DNA of 64,000 nt, from positions 248,001-312,000 of the forward strand of contig NZ_JAQNDM010000001.1 of assembly GCF_028368975.1 (NCBI RefSeq), read 5' to 3'. The notes beneath the pieces are model-generated. The model saw nothing but the letters and a program-made list of their open reading frames with translations. It was not told the origin of the DNA and made no database searches. Made by a program: the position numbers and the translations under genes. This DNA comes from Stigmatella ashevillena (GTDB lineage: Bacteria > Myxococcota > Myxococcia > Myxococcales > Myxococcaceae). Shown here one piece after another: positions 30,393-38,227 of the stretch; the first letter of the stretch is position 1; each line of letters starts with the position of its first letter.

Positions 30393-30466
30393 TGACCCCG
30401 ACAGGAATCGAACCTGTGGCCTGCGGTTTAGGAAACCGCCGCTCTATCCAACTGAGCTACGGGGCC
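30393..30466 (-). tRNA. tRNA-Arg (anticodon CCU)
   Basis: The 74-nt sequence folds as a full cloverleaf. The acceptor stem is GGCCCCG/CGGGGTC, the D-arm is GCTCAGTTGGATAGAGC, the anticodon loop TTCCTAA (CCT) sits on a GCGGT/ACCGC stem, and the T-arm carries TTCGATT. CCA is not encoded. It decodes AGG, a rare codon in such GC-rich genomes. It sits between mtaA and mtaB on the same strand. Confidence 0.95.
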
Positions 30467-30479
30467 AGATAGGGGGCGG

Positions 30480-30507
30480 TTTATAGCAGGTCGACCGATC
30501 AGTGCAA
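30480..30507 (-). promoter_or_regulatory. Sigma-70 promoter of tRNA-Arg
   Basis: TTGCAC (30507-30502) and TATAAA (30485-30480) are spaced 16 bp apart and end about 14 bp before the mature tRNA. This is one of the best sigma-70 matches in the window. Confidence 0.7.
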
Positions 30508-30705
30508 CGAAAGCCGACCGCTCCCCTGCCCCCTCCGGCGACCTGGAGAACGTCCTGCTCCGTCGAGGAGCAAACCGGGGCTTCTCTCAGAAGGGAAGAC
30601 CGCCTTAAGACAGACGGGAAATCTGAAGAGCCTGTTCACAGCGCTAACGCGTGCAAAGGCAAGCAGCCAATAAGGCTACGCGCCTGCCCTGTGTCTCAAC
30701 GACGC

Positions 30706-31539
30706 TCATTCTCCCCCTGCCCCAGAAGGCCGAAGGCGCAAGGGCTGGACCTGCTCTCGGGAATGGACCTCCTCGGGCTCATCCCCCTGGAGCGGAACGG
30801 TCCGCTGAAACCGAACCGAGAGGGGGGCATCCATCGGGCGTCGTACGGCCAGTGCGGCGGCGTGCCGCTTGGAAGGCCGGAACTGCACGAACTGCCACAC
30901 CGAGGGTTCGTCCACCAGACGCGGATCAAAGGAGATCCGGGGGGGACGCCCCTGCGAAAGCTCGAAGGCGAACTGCTCCAAGGGCAGGGAGAGCCCCATT
31001 CCACGGGCCTTGATGTAGGCCTCCTTCAAGGTCCAGTAATCGAAGAAGCGCTCGCGCTGGCCACTCGTTGGGAGCGCCCGAAGCGAGGCCACCTCCGCAG
31101 GGGCGAAAAAGCTATCGGCGATCTCCACCGTTTCCCCCCTCCGCTCGGAGTCCTCCACGTCCGCGCCCACATCCACATCACGGGCCACCGCACAAAGCGC
31201 CATTCCATCCGTGTGGGAGAGGTTGAAGCGCAACCACTGCTTCTCGTCGCCGCGAATCTCCGGCCGACCGTATTGGTTGGCGGAGAAGGCCCAGGCCTCA
31301 GGCGCCACGGGCGCATAGCGCGACAAGGTGAGTCGCACGAGGGCATGAGAGACCAGGTACTGGATCCGGTGCCTCTCGAAGTAGAACCGCTGCTGCTTCT
31401 CGCGCTCCGCAGGGTCCAGCAAGGCGCGGTAAGACTCCTGCAATCCTGGATCGGTGATCCGCTCGGGCTCGACGATCCAGACATGGACCTCGTCTGGCGG
31501 CAACTTCAGCAGGGGCAACACGGGAGAGGACGTCGGCAT
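30706..31539 (-). CDS. mtaA: 4'-phosphopantetheinyl transferase (MtaA-like)
   Basis: This 277-residue Sfp-type enzyme transfers phosphopantetheine from CoA to carrier-protein serines, so it should activate all ACP and PCP domains of MtaB-MtaE. The Mg/CoA motif GADVED has Asp127 and Glu129, and the second motif W-LKEAYIKARG has Trp169, Lys172 and Glu173. ATG 31539 is chosen because a GGGG box precedes it and it gives the usual Sfp length; a GTG at 31590 would add 17 residues. Only a 63-bp gap separates it from the copper-oxidase gene upstream, so transcription could enter from there. The tRNA-Arg gene lies between it and mtaB. MtaA of S. aurantiaca is known as a broad-specificity enzyme, so it probably serves other clusters too. 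Confidence 0.93.
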   Translation of the reverse strand: MPTSSPVLPLLKLPPDEVHVWIVEPERITDPGLQESYRALLDPAEREKQQRFYFERHRIQYLVSHALVRLTLSRYAPVAPEAWAFSANQYGRPEIRGDEKQWLRFNLSHTDGMALCAVARDVDVGADVEDSERRGETVEIADSFFAPAEVASLRALPTSGQRERFFDYWTLKEAYIKARGMGLSLPLEQFAFELSQGRPPRISFDPRLVDEPSVWQFVQFRPSKRHAAALAVRRPMDAPLSVRFQRTVPLQGDEPEEVHSREQVQPLRLRPSGAGGE

Positions 31540-31602
31540 GGCACCCCGCAGCGAAGCAGGCCTCGGCCGCTTTGTCACGGTGCCTGTCACCTGCCCGCCC
31601 TT

Positions 31603-33819
31603 TCAGGGCTCGTGGACCTGGGCTCGAACGATGGAGAAGACGGCGTCGCTCACGTCCGATGCCCCTCCTCCAGTCTTGGAGACGCGCACGAGGACCTGGG
31701 TGGAGCTGAGGTTTGGTACCCGCCAGGGATAGGTGCCTTGACTCGCCGGAAGTTCGAAGGCAATGGGGGTCCACACCGTCCCTCCGTCCGCCGAGAACGC
31801 GATGTCCACGGTGGGCAACGGGCTCTTGAGTGCCCACCGGATGTTGACCCTGCTCCCGCCTGTCCAGGACTCGCCTCCATTGGGAGAGAGCACCTGAATC
31901 ACGTCCTGGGAGGGCACCGATGCGGTTTCCACCTCCAGCCCCAAGGCGAACGTCAGATCGGTCGAGCTGCTTCCGACCTGCTTCACCATGGCGGTGATGA
32001 TGTTCTCCCCGGCCCGGAAGGGATTGCTCGCGAGGGGCAGTTGCTCGCGAATGTACTGGTTGTTCGTCGAGCCCGAGGCAAATGCCGCGAAACTGAGCCC
32101 TTTCCCCATGTTCCTGGAGAAGACCGGCACCTCGTTGATCCACACCTGGATGCCATCGTCGAAGAGCACCTCCAACATGGCCGCCGAGACCTGCTTGGCC
32201 AGGGTGAACTTCTTGCGGAAGTAGACGGAGGGCTGGGCGGGCACCATGGCGTTGAGCACCGTCCCCTCATCCCCGTCACCGTAGCCAAGCTGCCCAGGCC
32301 CTGACTTCCATTGAGAATCGTTGTAGCTGGCCAAGAGCCAGGAGGTCCCCCGATCCACATTGGTGTCATCGTATTTCCACACATCGCTGAAGGCCAGAAC
32401 GCGCGTGAACCTCGGCGCTGTCTTCTTGACCACCACCATCTTCGCCACCGATGGGACACCCTCTTTGTTGATCAAGAACAACATGTAGGGTCCCGGAGGA
32501 GCCGCCACGTTGCTCTCTGGCGCAGTGACGGTGAGGCCCTCCTGAGTCAAAACATGTGGCAGTGTGAGAAAACGCTGATTTGAATCGAAGGCATGCGTCA
32601 CGGATGCCAGGGAAATCAAGGTCACCTTCTTGATCGCCGCCCCACTGGGCGTCCCCACAAAGAAGGGCGTTCCAGGTTTGATTTCATTGGGCGCCGCATG
32701 GATGATGGGACGAGGCCCTTGGAACAAGTAGGGCGGCTCGAAAACTTCCGCGGTCCGCACATTCCGCCCTCCCGCGCTCAGGATCCTTCCATCCGGCAGC
32801 AACAGCGTGGACGAATGGTAGCCCCGAAAAGCGTTGTTGCTGGCCAGCACTTTCCAGACATTGGTTTCAGGATCCCACACCTCGGGGGAGAGAACAGCCC
32901 CCTCTGCGTTGTTGAACCCTTCCAAGCGGCTTCCCCCCGTCACGAGGACCTTGCCATCCGGAAGAAACGTCGTGTTGTGCTGCCGCCGGGGAACACTCAT
33001 GGGACTCTGGTAAGCCCAAGCAGGCGACGGCTGATTGAGATCGATGAGCTCCACGGTGTTCGTGGGGGGATTGCCCCCTCCCACGGAAAGCACCTTGCCA
33101 TCGAAATAGACGTTCCCTCCGTAGGACCGTCCTCCAAAATGGCTGTACGGTGCCTCGAACCACGTCCCCGTGCCCTCGGGATCCAACCATTGGCTGGATC
33201 GCCAGGGCCCCGCGAAGAAGAGCTTGTTGTTGGGCGCCAGGAACATGTGAGGGTAATAAGGAATCTTCCTCTGGGCGGTGGTCAGGTCCAGCCAAGAGTG
33301 GGTCGCGGCCACATAGCGCTGCGGCAGCTCGTTGAACAACCCCTCCCCATCGGTCTCACCGGAGAGCACCAGCACGTCCCCATTGGCCAGCGTGGTGTTG
33401 TTGGGGTACCAGCGCTTGTCATTCATGTCGGGGACGTTGTCCCACGCACCCGTTCTTTGATTGAAGATGATGGCCTGTGGCAAGCCCACATGGCTGTCAA
33501 TATGTCCACCGGTGATCAGCAGCCTACCGTCCTCGAGGAAGGAGTGCCCTGCGCAGAAGATGTTGAAGGGGGGCACGGGAAGCGGCGTGAGCGTGTTGGT
33601 CGAGGGGTCCCAAAGACGGGGGGGCAGCCGTCCCTCGTCAAACTCTCCAAAGAACATCACCTTGCCGGTGTCCAGCAAGTGTGTATGTGTCGCGGAGATG
33701 GGCCAGGACATCAACGGTGACCACCGCCCCACTTCGGAGACAGGTTGAGCCACCGCGAGGCTACTCGAAAGTCCCAGCAACAACCCAACCCATCCAACCC
33801 TGACGCCCATTACTCCCAT
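31603..33819 (-). CDS. Secreted galactose/glyoxal oxidase-like copper-radical enzyme
   Basis: This 738-residue exported protein has a signal peptide (about 1-24), a kelch propeller and a DUF1929-type domain. It should oxidise an alcohol or aldehyde with O2 and make H2O2. All the galactose-oxidase copper residues can be matched: Cys89 (FCAGHSF) and Tyr138 (RWYP) for the thioether cofactor, then Tyr334-His335 (YHSSTLLLPDG) and His409 (THAFDSNQR). After about residue 480 comes a galactose-binding-like domain, then an Ig-like S-layer-type domain beginning SPNGGESW. ATG 33819 follows GGGAGAG; ATG 33810 is also possible after GGGAG. The substrate is unknown; cell-surface or matrix glycans are plausible because the divergent neighbour is an exopolysaccharide operon. 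Confidence 0.85.
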   Translation of the reverse strand: MGVMGVRVGWVGLLLGLSSSLAVAQPVSEVGRWSPLMSWPISATHTHLLDTGKVMFFGEFDEGRLPPRLWDPSTNTLTPLPVPPFNIFCAGHSFLEDGRLLITGGHIDSHVGLPQAIIFNQRTGAWDNVPDMNDKRWYPNNTTLANGDVLVLSGETDGEGLFNELPQRYVAATHSWLDLTTAQRKIPYYPHMFLAPNNKLFFAGPWRSSQWLDPEGTGTWFEAPYSHFGGRSYGGNVYFDGKVLSVGGGNPPTNTVELIDLNQPSPAWAYQSPMSVPRRQHNTTFLPDGKVLVTGGSRLEGFNNAEGAVLSPEVWDPETNVWKVLASNNAFRGYHSSTLLLPDGRILSAGGRNVRTAEVFEPPYLFQGPRPIIHAAPNEIKPGTPFFVGTPSGAAIKKVTLISLASVTHAFDSNQRFLTLPHVLTQEGLTVTAPESNVAAPPGPYMLFLINKEGVPSVAKMVVVKKTAPRFTRVLAFSDVWKYDDTNVDRGTSWLLASYNDSQWKSGPGQLGYGDGDEGTVLNAMVPAQPSVYFRKKFTLAKQVSAAMLEVLFDDGIQVWINEVPVFSRNMGKGLSFAAFASGSTNNQYIREQLPLASNPFRAGENIITAMVKQVGSSSTDLTFALGLEVETASVPSQDVIQVLSPNGGESWTGGSRVNIRWALKSPLPTVDIAFSADGGTVWTPIAFELPASQGTYPWRVPNLSSTQVLVRVSKTGGGASDVSDAVFSIVRAQVHEP

Positions 33820-34007
33820 GGGGCTCTCCCTCAAATGCCAGGGCTGTAACCTAAGTGCGTAGGCCTCCCTGCCAACCCTCCCCGGAGGCCATGGTCTTGC
33901 AGAGAAGAAGACACCCACCGGGCCCCCCGGAGGCACCCCGCGCAGGCCGCTTCGCCTGGGCGTTCCCATGTATCGTTCAATGACAAGCACCCACACGCCC
34001 TTGCAGG

Positions 34008-34059
34008 CAGGTTGCCCCCAAGCCTCTGGAGTTCAAGGTTTTGCGCGATTAGCAACCTG
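34008..34059. repeat. Long inverted repeat CAGGTTGC...GCAACCTG upstream of the GT2 operon
   Basis: Perfect eight-base arms (34008-34015 and 34052-34059) are separated by 36 bases and end 35 bp before the GT2 start. It could be a leader stem-loop or a regulator site in the 275-bp divergent intergenic region. I see no clear -10/-35 pair there. Confidence 0.3.
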
Positions 34060-34094
34060 GGGACAGCCTGCTCCCCTCCCTTCCAGGAGTGGCG

Positions 34095-35342
34095 ATGGAG
34101 CTATTTCCCATTCAAATCTTGTTCCTCGTGGTGTTGATGAACCGGTACATCTTGGGCCCTTTCATGCGGCGGGTCCGAGGGGACCAGTTTGATGCAACGA
34201 ATGATGAATATGAACCCACAGTGGCCATCATCATCCCCCTCTTCAATGAGGGCGAAGGCATCTATCACGCCATTCACAGTCTGCTCCTGCAAGATTATCC
34301 ACCTGACAAGCTGTCGATCATCGTCGTCGACGACTGCTCCAAGGACGACAGCTATGTCTGGGCCCTGAAGGCCGCTGAGCAGCATCCCAATGTCCTGGTG
34401 ATGCGCAATCCGGAGAACATGGGCAAGCGCAAGGGGATCAACCGAGGCGTGCGTGCCACCCGGTCGGAGATCATCATCTCGGTGGACTCGGACGTCATCG
34501 TGGACCGTGGCGCCGTGAGGCAGCTCGTCCGCCGGTTTCTCCACCCGCGGATCGCCGCGGTGGGCGGAAGAACCTATGTGACCAATCGCCACCAGAACTG
34601 GATCACCCGGATGGTGGAGATCAAATTCTACTTCGCCCAGGAGTGGCTGAAGGATCTGGAGCGGGGGTTCCGCTCGGTGATGTGCTTGTCGGGGTGCCTG
34701 ACGGCGTATCGCCGCCATGTGCTGGAAGAGCTGGAGCCCATTCTGGAAGCACGCTCCATCGCCGGGGTCGCCATCAAATACGGCGAGGATCGTTTCCTCA
34801 CCCGGCAGATCGTCAAGGCAGGCTACGAGACCCTCTACACCACCGCCGCCGTCTGCTTCACCGCCTCACCGTCCAACGTCGCGGGTTACTTCGCACAGCA
34901 GCTCCGCTGGCGGCGCTCCAACCTGGTGGACATGCTGGGCGGGCTCAGCCACGCCTGGCGGCTGCACCCCGTGGTCGCGGTCCATTATGTCTCTCAGTTT
35001 GGGTTGTTGCTCTCTTACCCCGTCGTCATCGTCCACAACGTCCTGACCGGGGAGTTCTGGGACATCCTCGCCCTGCACGTGCTCACGGTGGGACTCATGG
35101 GGTTCATCTACCGCTGGGAAACGCGCCACCTGCCCGATGACCAACGTGTCCCGGGCCTGAGCTTCCTTCCCATGGCCTTGATGATGCCCGTCACCTACGC
35201 CCTCTTCACTCCCCTGGCACTGTTCACGCTGGACTCTGGAAGCTGGGAGACGCGGGGAGCTCCCGCCACGAGCGCGGACACGCCGGTGCCCGGTGACGCT
35301 CCCCTCAGGCCCGCGCCTGCCGCAGAGGGGCTTTCCTCATGA
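34095..35342 (+). CDS. Processive family-2 glycosyltransferase (exopolysaccharide synthase)
   Basis: This 415-residue membrane enzyme resembles hyaluronan, chitin and alginate synthases. It should polymerise a sugar nucleotide at the inner membrane and push the chain outward. It has an N-terminal hydrophobic segment, then the GT-A motifs VVDDCSKDD, DSDVIVD, SGCLTAYRR, GEDR and QQLRWRR, followed by several C-terminal membrane helices. ATG 34095 is preferred over GTG 34089 because AGGAG lies five bases before it. No PilZ domain is present, so c-di-GMP control, if any, is outside this protein. First gene of a tight four-gene operon; the next gene overlaps its stop (ATGA). The polymer made cannot be told from sequence. 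Confidence 0.85.
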   Translation: MELFPIQILFLVVLMNRYILGPFMRRVRGDQFDATNDEYEPTVAIIIPLFNEGEGIYHAIHSLLLQDYPPDKLSIIVVDDCSKDDSYVWALKAAEQHPNVLVMRNPENMGKRKGINRGVRATRSEIIISVDSDVIVDRGAVRQLVRRFLHPRIAAVGGRTYVTNRHQNWITRMVEIKFYFAQEWLKDLERGFRSVMCLSGCLTAYRRHVLEELEPILEARSIAGVAIKYGEDRFLTRQIVKAGYETLYTTAAVCFTASPSNVAGYFAQQLRWRRSNLVDMLGGLSHAWRLHPVVAVHYVSQFGLLLSYPVVIVHNVLTGEFWDILALHVLTVGLMGFIYRWETRHLPDDQRVPGLSFLPMALMMPVTYALFTPLALFTLDSGSWETRGAPATSADTPVPGDAPLRPAPAAEGLSS

Positions 35343-36433
35343 ATCAACAAGTCGCCAACAGAGTGAACTCGCTGGCCGTCAGTGCTTACAAAGCGCTGGG
35401 AACCTTCCTGCTGGTGCTCATCCTGATGAGCTTCATCACGTATCTGGGCATGCAGGCATTCTTCCTTGTCAGCGAGGGCTGGGTGGTTCCCACCGTCATC
35501 TCTCCCACGGATCCAGAGATTCTTCAGCTCAACTCGCAGATTGCCCAACAAGCCGCCTCCCGCGACAAGCTGATGGCGGAGCGGCGGGACGTCCAGGCCA
35601 GGCTCGCCAACGCCGAGCGGACTGTCACCGCCGAGCAGGAGTTCCAAGAACGCTTCCGGACCGCCCTGAGCGGTGAACGCGCGTCCCGGGCCCAGGCCCT
35701 CCGGCGATTCTCGACCTTGCAGCGCCAGTACCAACACGTCCGTGGAGAGATCGCGGAATCCAGCAAGGCCTTCGCAGGCCTGACGCGCGTGCGAGACAAC
35801 ACCCTCCACGAGGCCCGCCTCCTCGACAAAGAGGCCTATCTCACCTCCAATTATCAGCTCGCGCAGATGGCCCAGAGCAGCCTGACCCTGGCCGAGCACA
35901 CCGTGGATCTGGAGAACCGGCTGGAGGAGCTGCGACGAGAGCTGCTCGGCTTCGACAGCGTCGGAAGCAGGCATCCTTCACAGCACGGCCAGATGACCAC
36001 GGCGGCGCTCCTCCTGGAGCGTGAGTTCACCCGCTCCGTGCTGGAACTGGCACGCGCGGAGAACACGCGCTCCGCCCTGAAGGAAGATCTCCTGGCGCTC
36101 GACGAAGCCATCACCCGGTACGACAAGCTGCTCAAGACCATCCGTGACTCACCGTACCTGCGCGCCTTCGAAGGCAACCTGACCGTGGCCTTTGTCCCCT
36201 ATGACAACCTGGATGACGCCTTCCCTGGAACCCCGCTCTATGCGTGCATGGCAAAGCTGGTGTGGTGCAGCCAAGTGGGCGTGGTCGGCCAAGCACAAGA
36301 GGGCGAAGTCTCGGTGAAGCACCCCATCCGGCAGCACTTCGTCCGAGGGGTGATGGTGGAGCTCCAGTTGCAGGACGGCCTCTCGGTCCGAGAGGAACTC
36401 CTCCACCTGGGCCAACCCCCGCTCATGTTGTAA
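35339..36433 (+). CDS. Membrane-anchored coiled-coil protein, HlyD/Alg44-like role
   Basis: This 364-residue protein has one transmembrane helix (about 20-45), then a long charged coiled coil (about 60-270) and a small C-terminal beta-rich part (about 285-355). The layout fits a periplasmic adaptor that links an inner-membrane synthase to an outer-membrane protein, like membrane-fusion proteins or the periplasmic part of Alg44. No family signature was recognised, so this is inferred from shape and context. Its start overlaps the stop of the glycosyltransferase gene, suggesting coupled translation and a complex. Confidence 0.6.
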   Translation: MNQQVANRVNSLAVSAYKALGTFLLVLILMSFITYLGMQAFFLVSEGWVVPTVISPTDPEILQLNSQIAQQAASRDKLMAERRDVQARLANAERTVTAEQEFQERFRTALSGERASRAQALRRFSTLQRQYQHVRGEIAESSKAFAGLTRVRDNTLHEARLLDKEAYLTSNYQLAQMAQSSLTLAEHTVDLENRLEELRRELLGFDSVGSRHPSQHGQMTTAALLLEREFTRSVLELARAENTRSALKEDLLALDEAITRYDKLLKTIRDSPYLRAFEGNLTVAFVPYDNLDDAFPGTPLYACMAKLVWCSQVGVVGQAQEGEVSVKHPIRQHFVRGVMVELQLQDGLSVREELLHLGQPPLML

Positions 36434-36449
36434 TTCCAAGGAGACAGGC

Positions 36450-37565
36450 GTGAAGAGATCCATTGCATGGGGGGCCTTGCCCTGCTTCGCCGCCCTGCAT
36501 GTGGCGAGCGCTCAGTCCAACCCCTCCGCCCAGGAAGAAGGCGGACCCTCCGCGCCCGCCTGGTGCGAATACACCCGGAGCGTGGCGGCCGCCGAGTCCG
36601 CGGTGCTGCTGGCGCCAGAGGTCTTTGGAAGTGCGGGCGTGGTGAACGCGGGGGATGCCGCGGGCGATGCGCCCCTGGGCTCTCAGACGCTGCGACTCAC
36701 CGCAGGCCTTGGCTACAACGTGGTGAATGCCTACCGGGGAGTCACCCTGCGCCGCCGCGCAGAGGCGGAGTGCCGCCGGTACAAGGCCTTTGCCGCGCTT
36801 CAAAGCGCCTTCCAGGCAGGAGCGGAGATTGGCACCGGCCCGGCCTTCGCTGCGCGACTGGCCGTGCTCGAAGCCGCCATCCCGGAAGGCGCCCGGCTGC
36901 TCGAGGCGCTGAAGGTCGATCTCCAAGAGGGGCGGGCCACCGTGGAGGAGCTCAACGGCCTCCAGCTCCGGCTGGAGCAACTCCGTACCCTGGCCTACGA
37001 GACCGCGCGCATGCGGGAACGCCTGGCGCACCTGCCTCCCCCCCCGAGCCAGCCACTTCCCACCCTGCTTCAGGCCCTGCACGCCGCGGATGACGAGGTC
37101 GAGCGCCTTGCCGGCACGTTGCGCCGGACCGCTGCCTGGGACATCCGACTCCGGGGTGGCTACGACGAGCTGATCGACGTGCGGCAGGACGTGCCCCTCT
37201 TTGGGGTCCTGACCGTCTCCTACAACCTCGGAGGATGGGCGCAGTCAAAGGCCAACGCACGTGCCCGCAGCACTCGGCAGCAAGCCTCCACAGAAGAAGT
37301 GGAGGGCTTTCCACAGCAGGTGGAACGGATGCTCCAGGATCTGCGCGCCACCCGGCGGCTCGAGGAAACCCGGCTGCGCGAGGTGTCCGCTCTGGCTGGG
37401 GACCTGGAAGGGCAGCTCCGAGAAGTCCAAGCCCTGGAAACGGTGAAGGTGCGCCGCTTCCGGGACTACCTGGTGCTGGAGGTGGCGCGGCTGCGGGCCG
37501 AGCAGGCCTGGCTGCAAGCGCACCTGAATGCCCTCGAGGCGTTTCTCGGAAGTCCCTCTCCATGA
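36450..37565 (+). CDS. Exported TolC-like/coiled-coil outer-membrane protein candidate
   Basis: This 371-residue protein starts at GTG 36450, after AAGGAG six bases upstream, and has a cleavable signal peptide (about 1-22, ending ASA). Most of it is Ala/Glu/Leu-rich helix with coiled-coil character. A short beta-like section (DVRQDVPLFGVLTVSYNLGG near 250-270) resembles barrel strands in TolC-type channels. I infer an outer-membrane or periplasmic role in exporting the polymer made by the upstream synthase. It is shorter than TolC and could instead be a periplasmic scaffold. The next gene overlaps its stop (ATGA). Confidence 0.55.
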   Translation: MKRSIAWGALPCFAALHVASAQSNPSAQEEGGPSAPAWCEYTRSVAAAESAVLLAPEVFGSAGVVNAGDAAGDAPLGSQTLRLTAGLGYNVVNAYRGVTLRRRAEAECRRYKAFAALQSAFQAGAEIGTGPAFAARLAVLEAAIPEGARLLEALKVDLQEGRATVEELNGLQLRLEQLRTLAYETARMRERLAHLPPPPSQPLPTLLQALHAADDEVERLAGTLRRTAAWDIRLRGGYDELIDVRQDVPLFGVLTVSYNLGGWAQSKANARARSTRQQASTEEVEGFPQQVERMLQDLRATRRLEETRLREVSALAGDLEGQLREVQALETVKVRRFRDYLVLEVARLRAEQAWLQAHLNALEAFLGSPSP

Positions 37566-38212
37566 GACGGGCCGTGCTCGTCCTGGCGCTGGGGCTGCTC
37601 GCCCCGGCGGTCCAGGCGTCCGGCCGCGAGCGGCCACGAACCCGGCTTGCCCGCGCCTCCTTGCGGCAGTTGCACGTCACCCAAGGAGCACTGAGCACGG
37701 GCCCCCGCGGAACGCTGACCATCGAGGCATCCAAGGTCCGTGCCGTGCTGCCCGGCCTGGAAGCGACGGCCGCCGAGCTGCGCTTCAAGTACCTGGGGCC
37801 CACCCGCGTGCAAAAAGCACTTGCCTCGGGGGAGCCCCGCCAGCAGCTCGGTTTGAAGCTGCGCGCCCAGGACGGGTGCAATGTGGTCTACGTGATGTGG
37901 CGAATCAGCCCCCAGGCAGGGCTGGTGGTCTCGGTGAAGTCCAATCCCAAGGCCCACACGAGCGCTGAGTGCGGAAACCGAGGCTATACCCGGGTCCGAG
38001 GCGCCACGGAGGCCCCCATCCCCCCCCTTGTCCCAGGTGCCTCGCACACGCTGCACGCCGCGTGGGAAGGCCCGGACCTGCGCGTCCACGTGGACGGGGC
38101 CTTGGCCTGGGAAGGCGCCCTTCCCCCCGAAGCATTTGCCTTCGAGGGGCCCGTGGGGCTGCGAACGGACAACGGCCGTTTCGAGCTGGAGTTGTTCCTC
38201 CAGCAGCGCTAA
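37562..38212 (+). CDS. Exported LamG/concanavalin-like protein of the polysaccharide operon
   Basis: This 216-residue protein has a signal peptide (MRRAVLVLALGLLAPAVQA) and a beta-sandwich pattern with GTLTIEA, an LGLKLRAQDGC region and VHVDGALAWEG, as in concanavalin-like glycan-binding or lyase folds. A Cys pair may form a disulphide. It is the last gene of the operon and overlaps the upstream stop. A role in binding or trimming the exported polymer is inferred. An upstream in-frame extension to 37235 is rejected because it runs inside the previous gene. Confidence 0.55.
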   Translation: MRRAVLVLALGLLAPAVQASGRERPRTRLARASLRQLHVTQGALSTGPRGTLTIEASKVRAVLPGLEATAAELRFKYLGPTRVQKALASGEPRQQLGLKLRAQDGCNVVYVMWRISPQAGLVVSVKSNPKAHTSAECGNRGYTRVRGATEAPIPPLVPGASHTLHAAWEGPDLRVHVDGALAWEGALPPEAFAFEGPVGLRTDNGRFELELFLQQR

Positions 38213-38220
38213 CGGCCGTT
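38171..38220. repeat. Two copies of the palindrome AACGGCCGTT
   Basis: The same 10-bp palindrome occurs at 38171-38180 and 38211-38220, the second overlapping the stop of the operon's last gene. Together they could pair as a terminator-like structure in the 15-bp convergent gap. This may be chance. Confidence 0.25.
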
Positions 38221-38227
38221 GCCAGCC

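Noticed and set aside
30393-30466. tRNA-Arg as a proven phage or island attachment site
   Set aside because: I found no duplicated tRNA end or integrase gene in the window.
37235-37561. Longer start for the sandwich protein
   Set aside because: The region lies inside the upstream gene, and the signal peptide begins at 37562.
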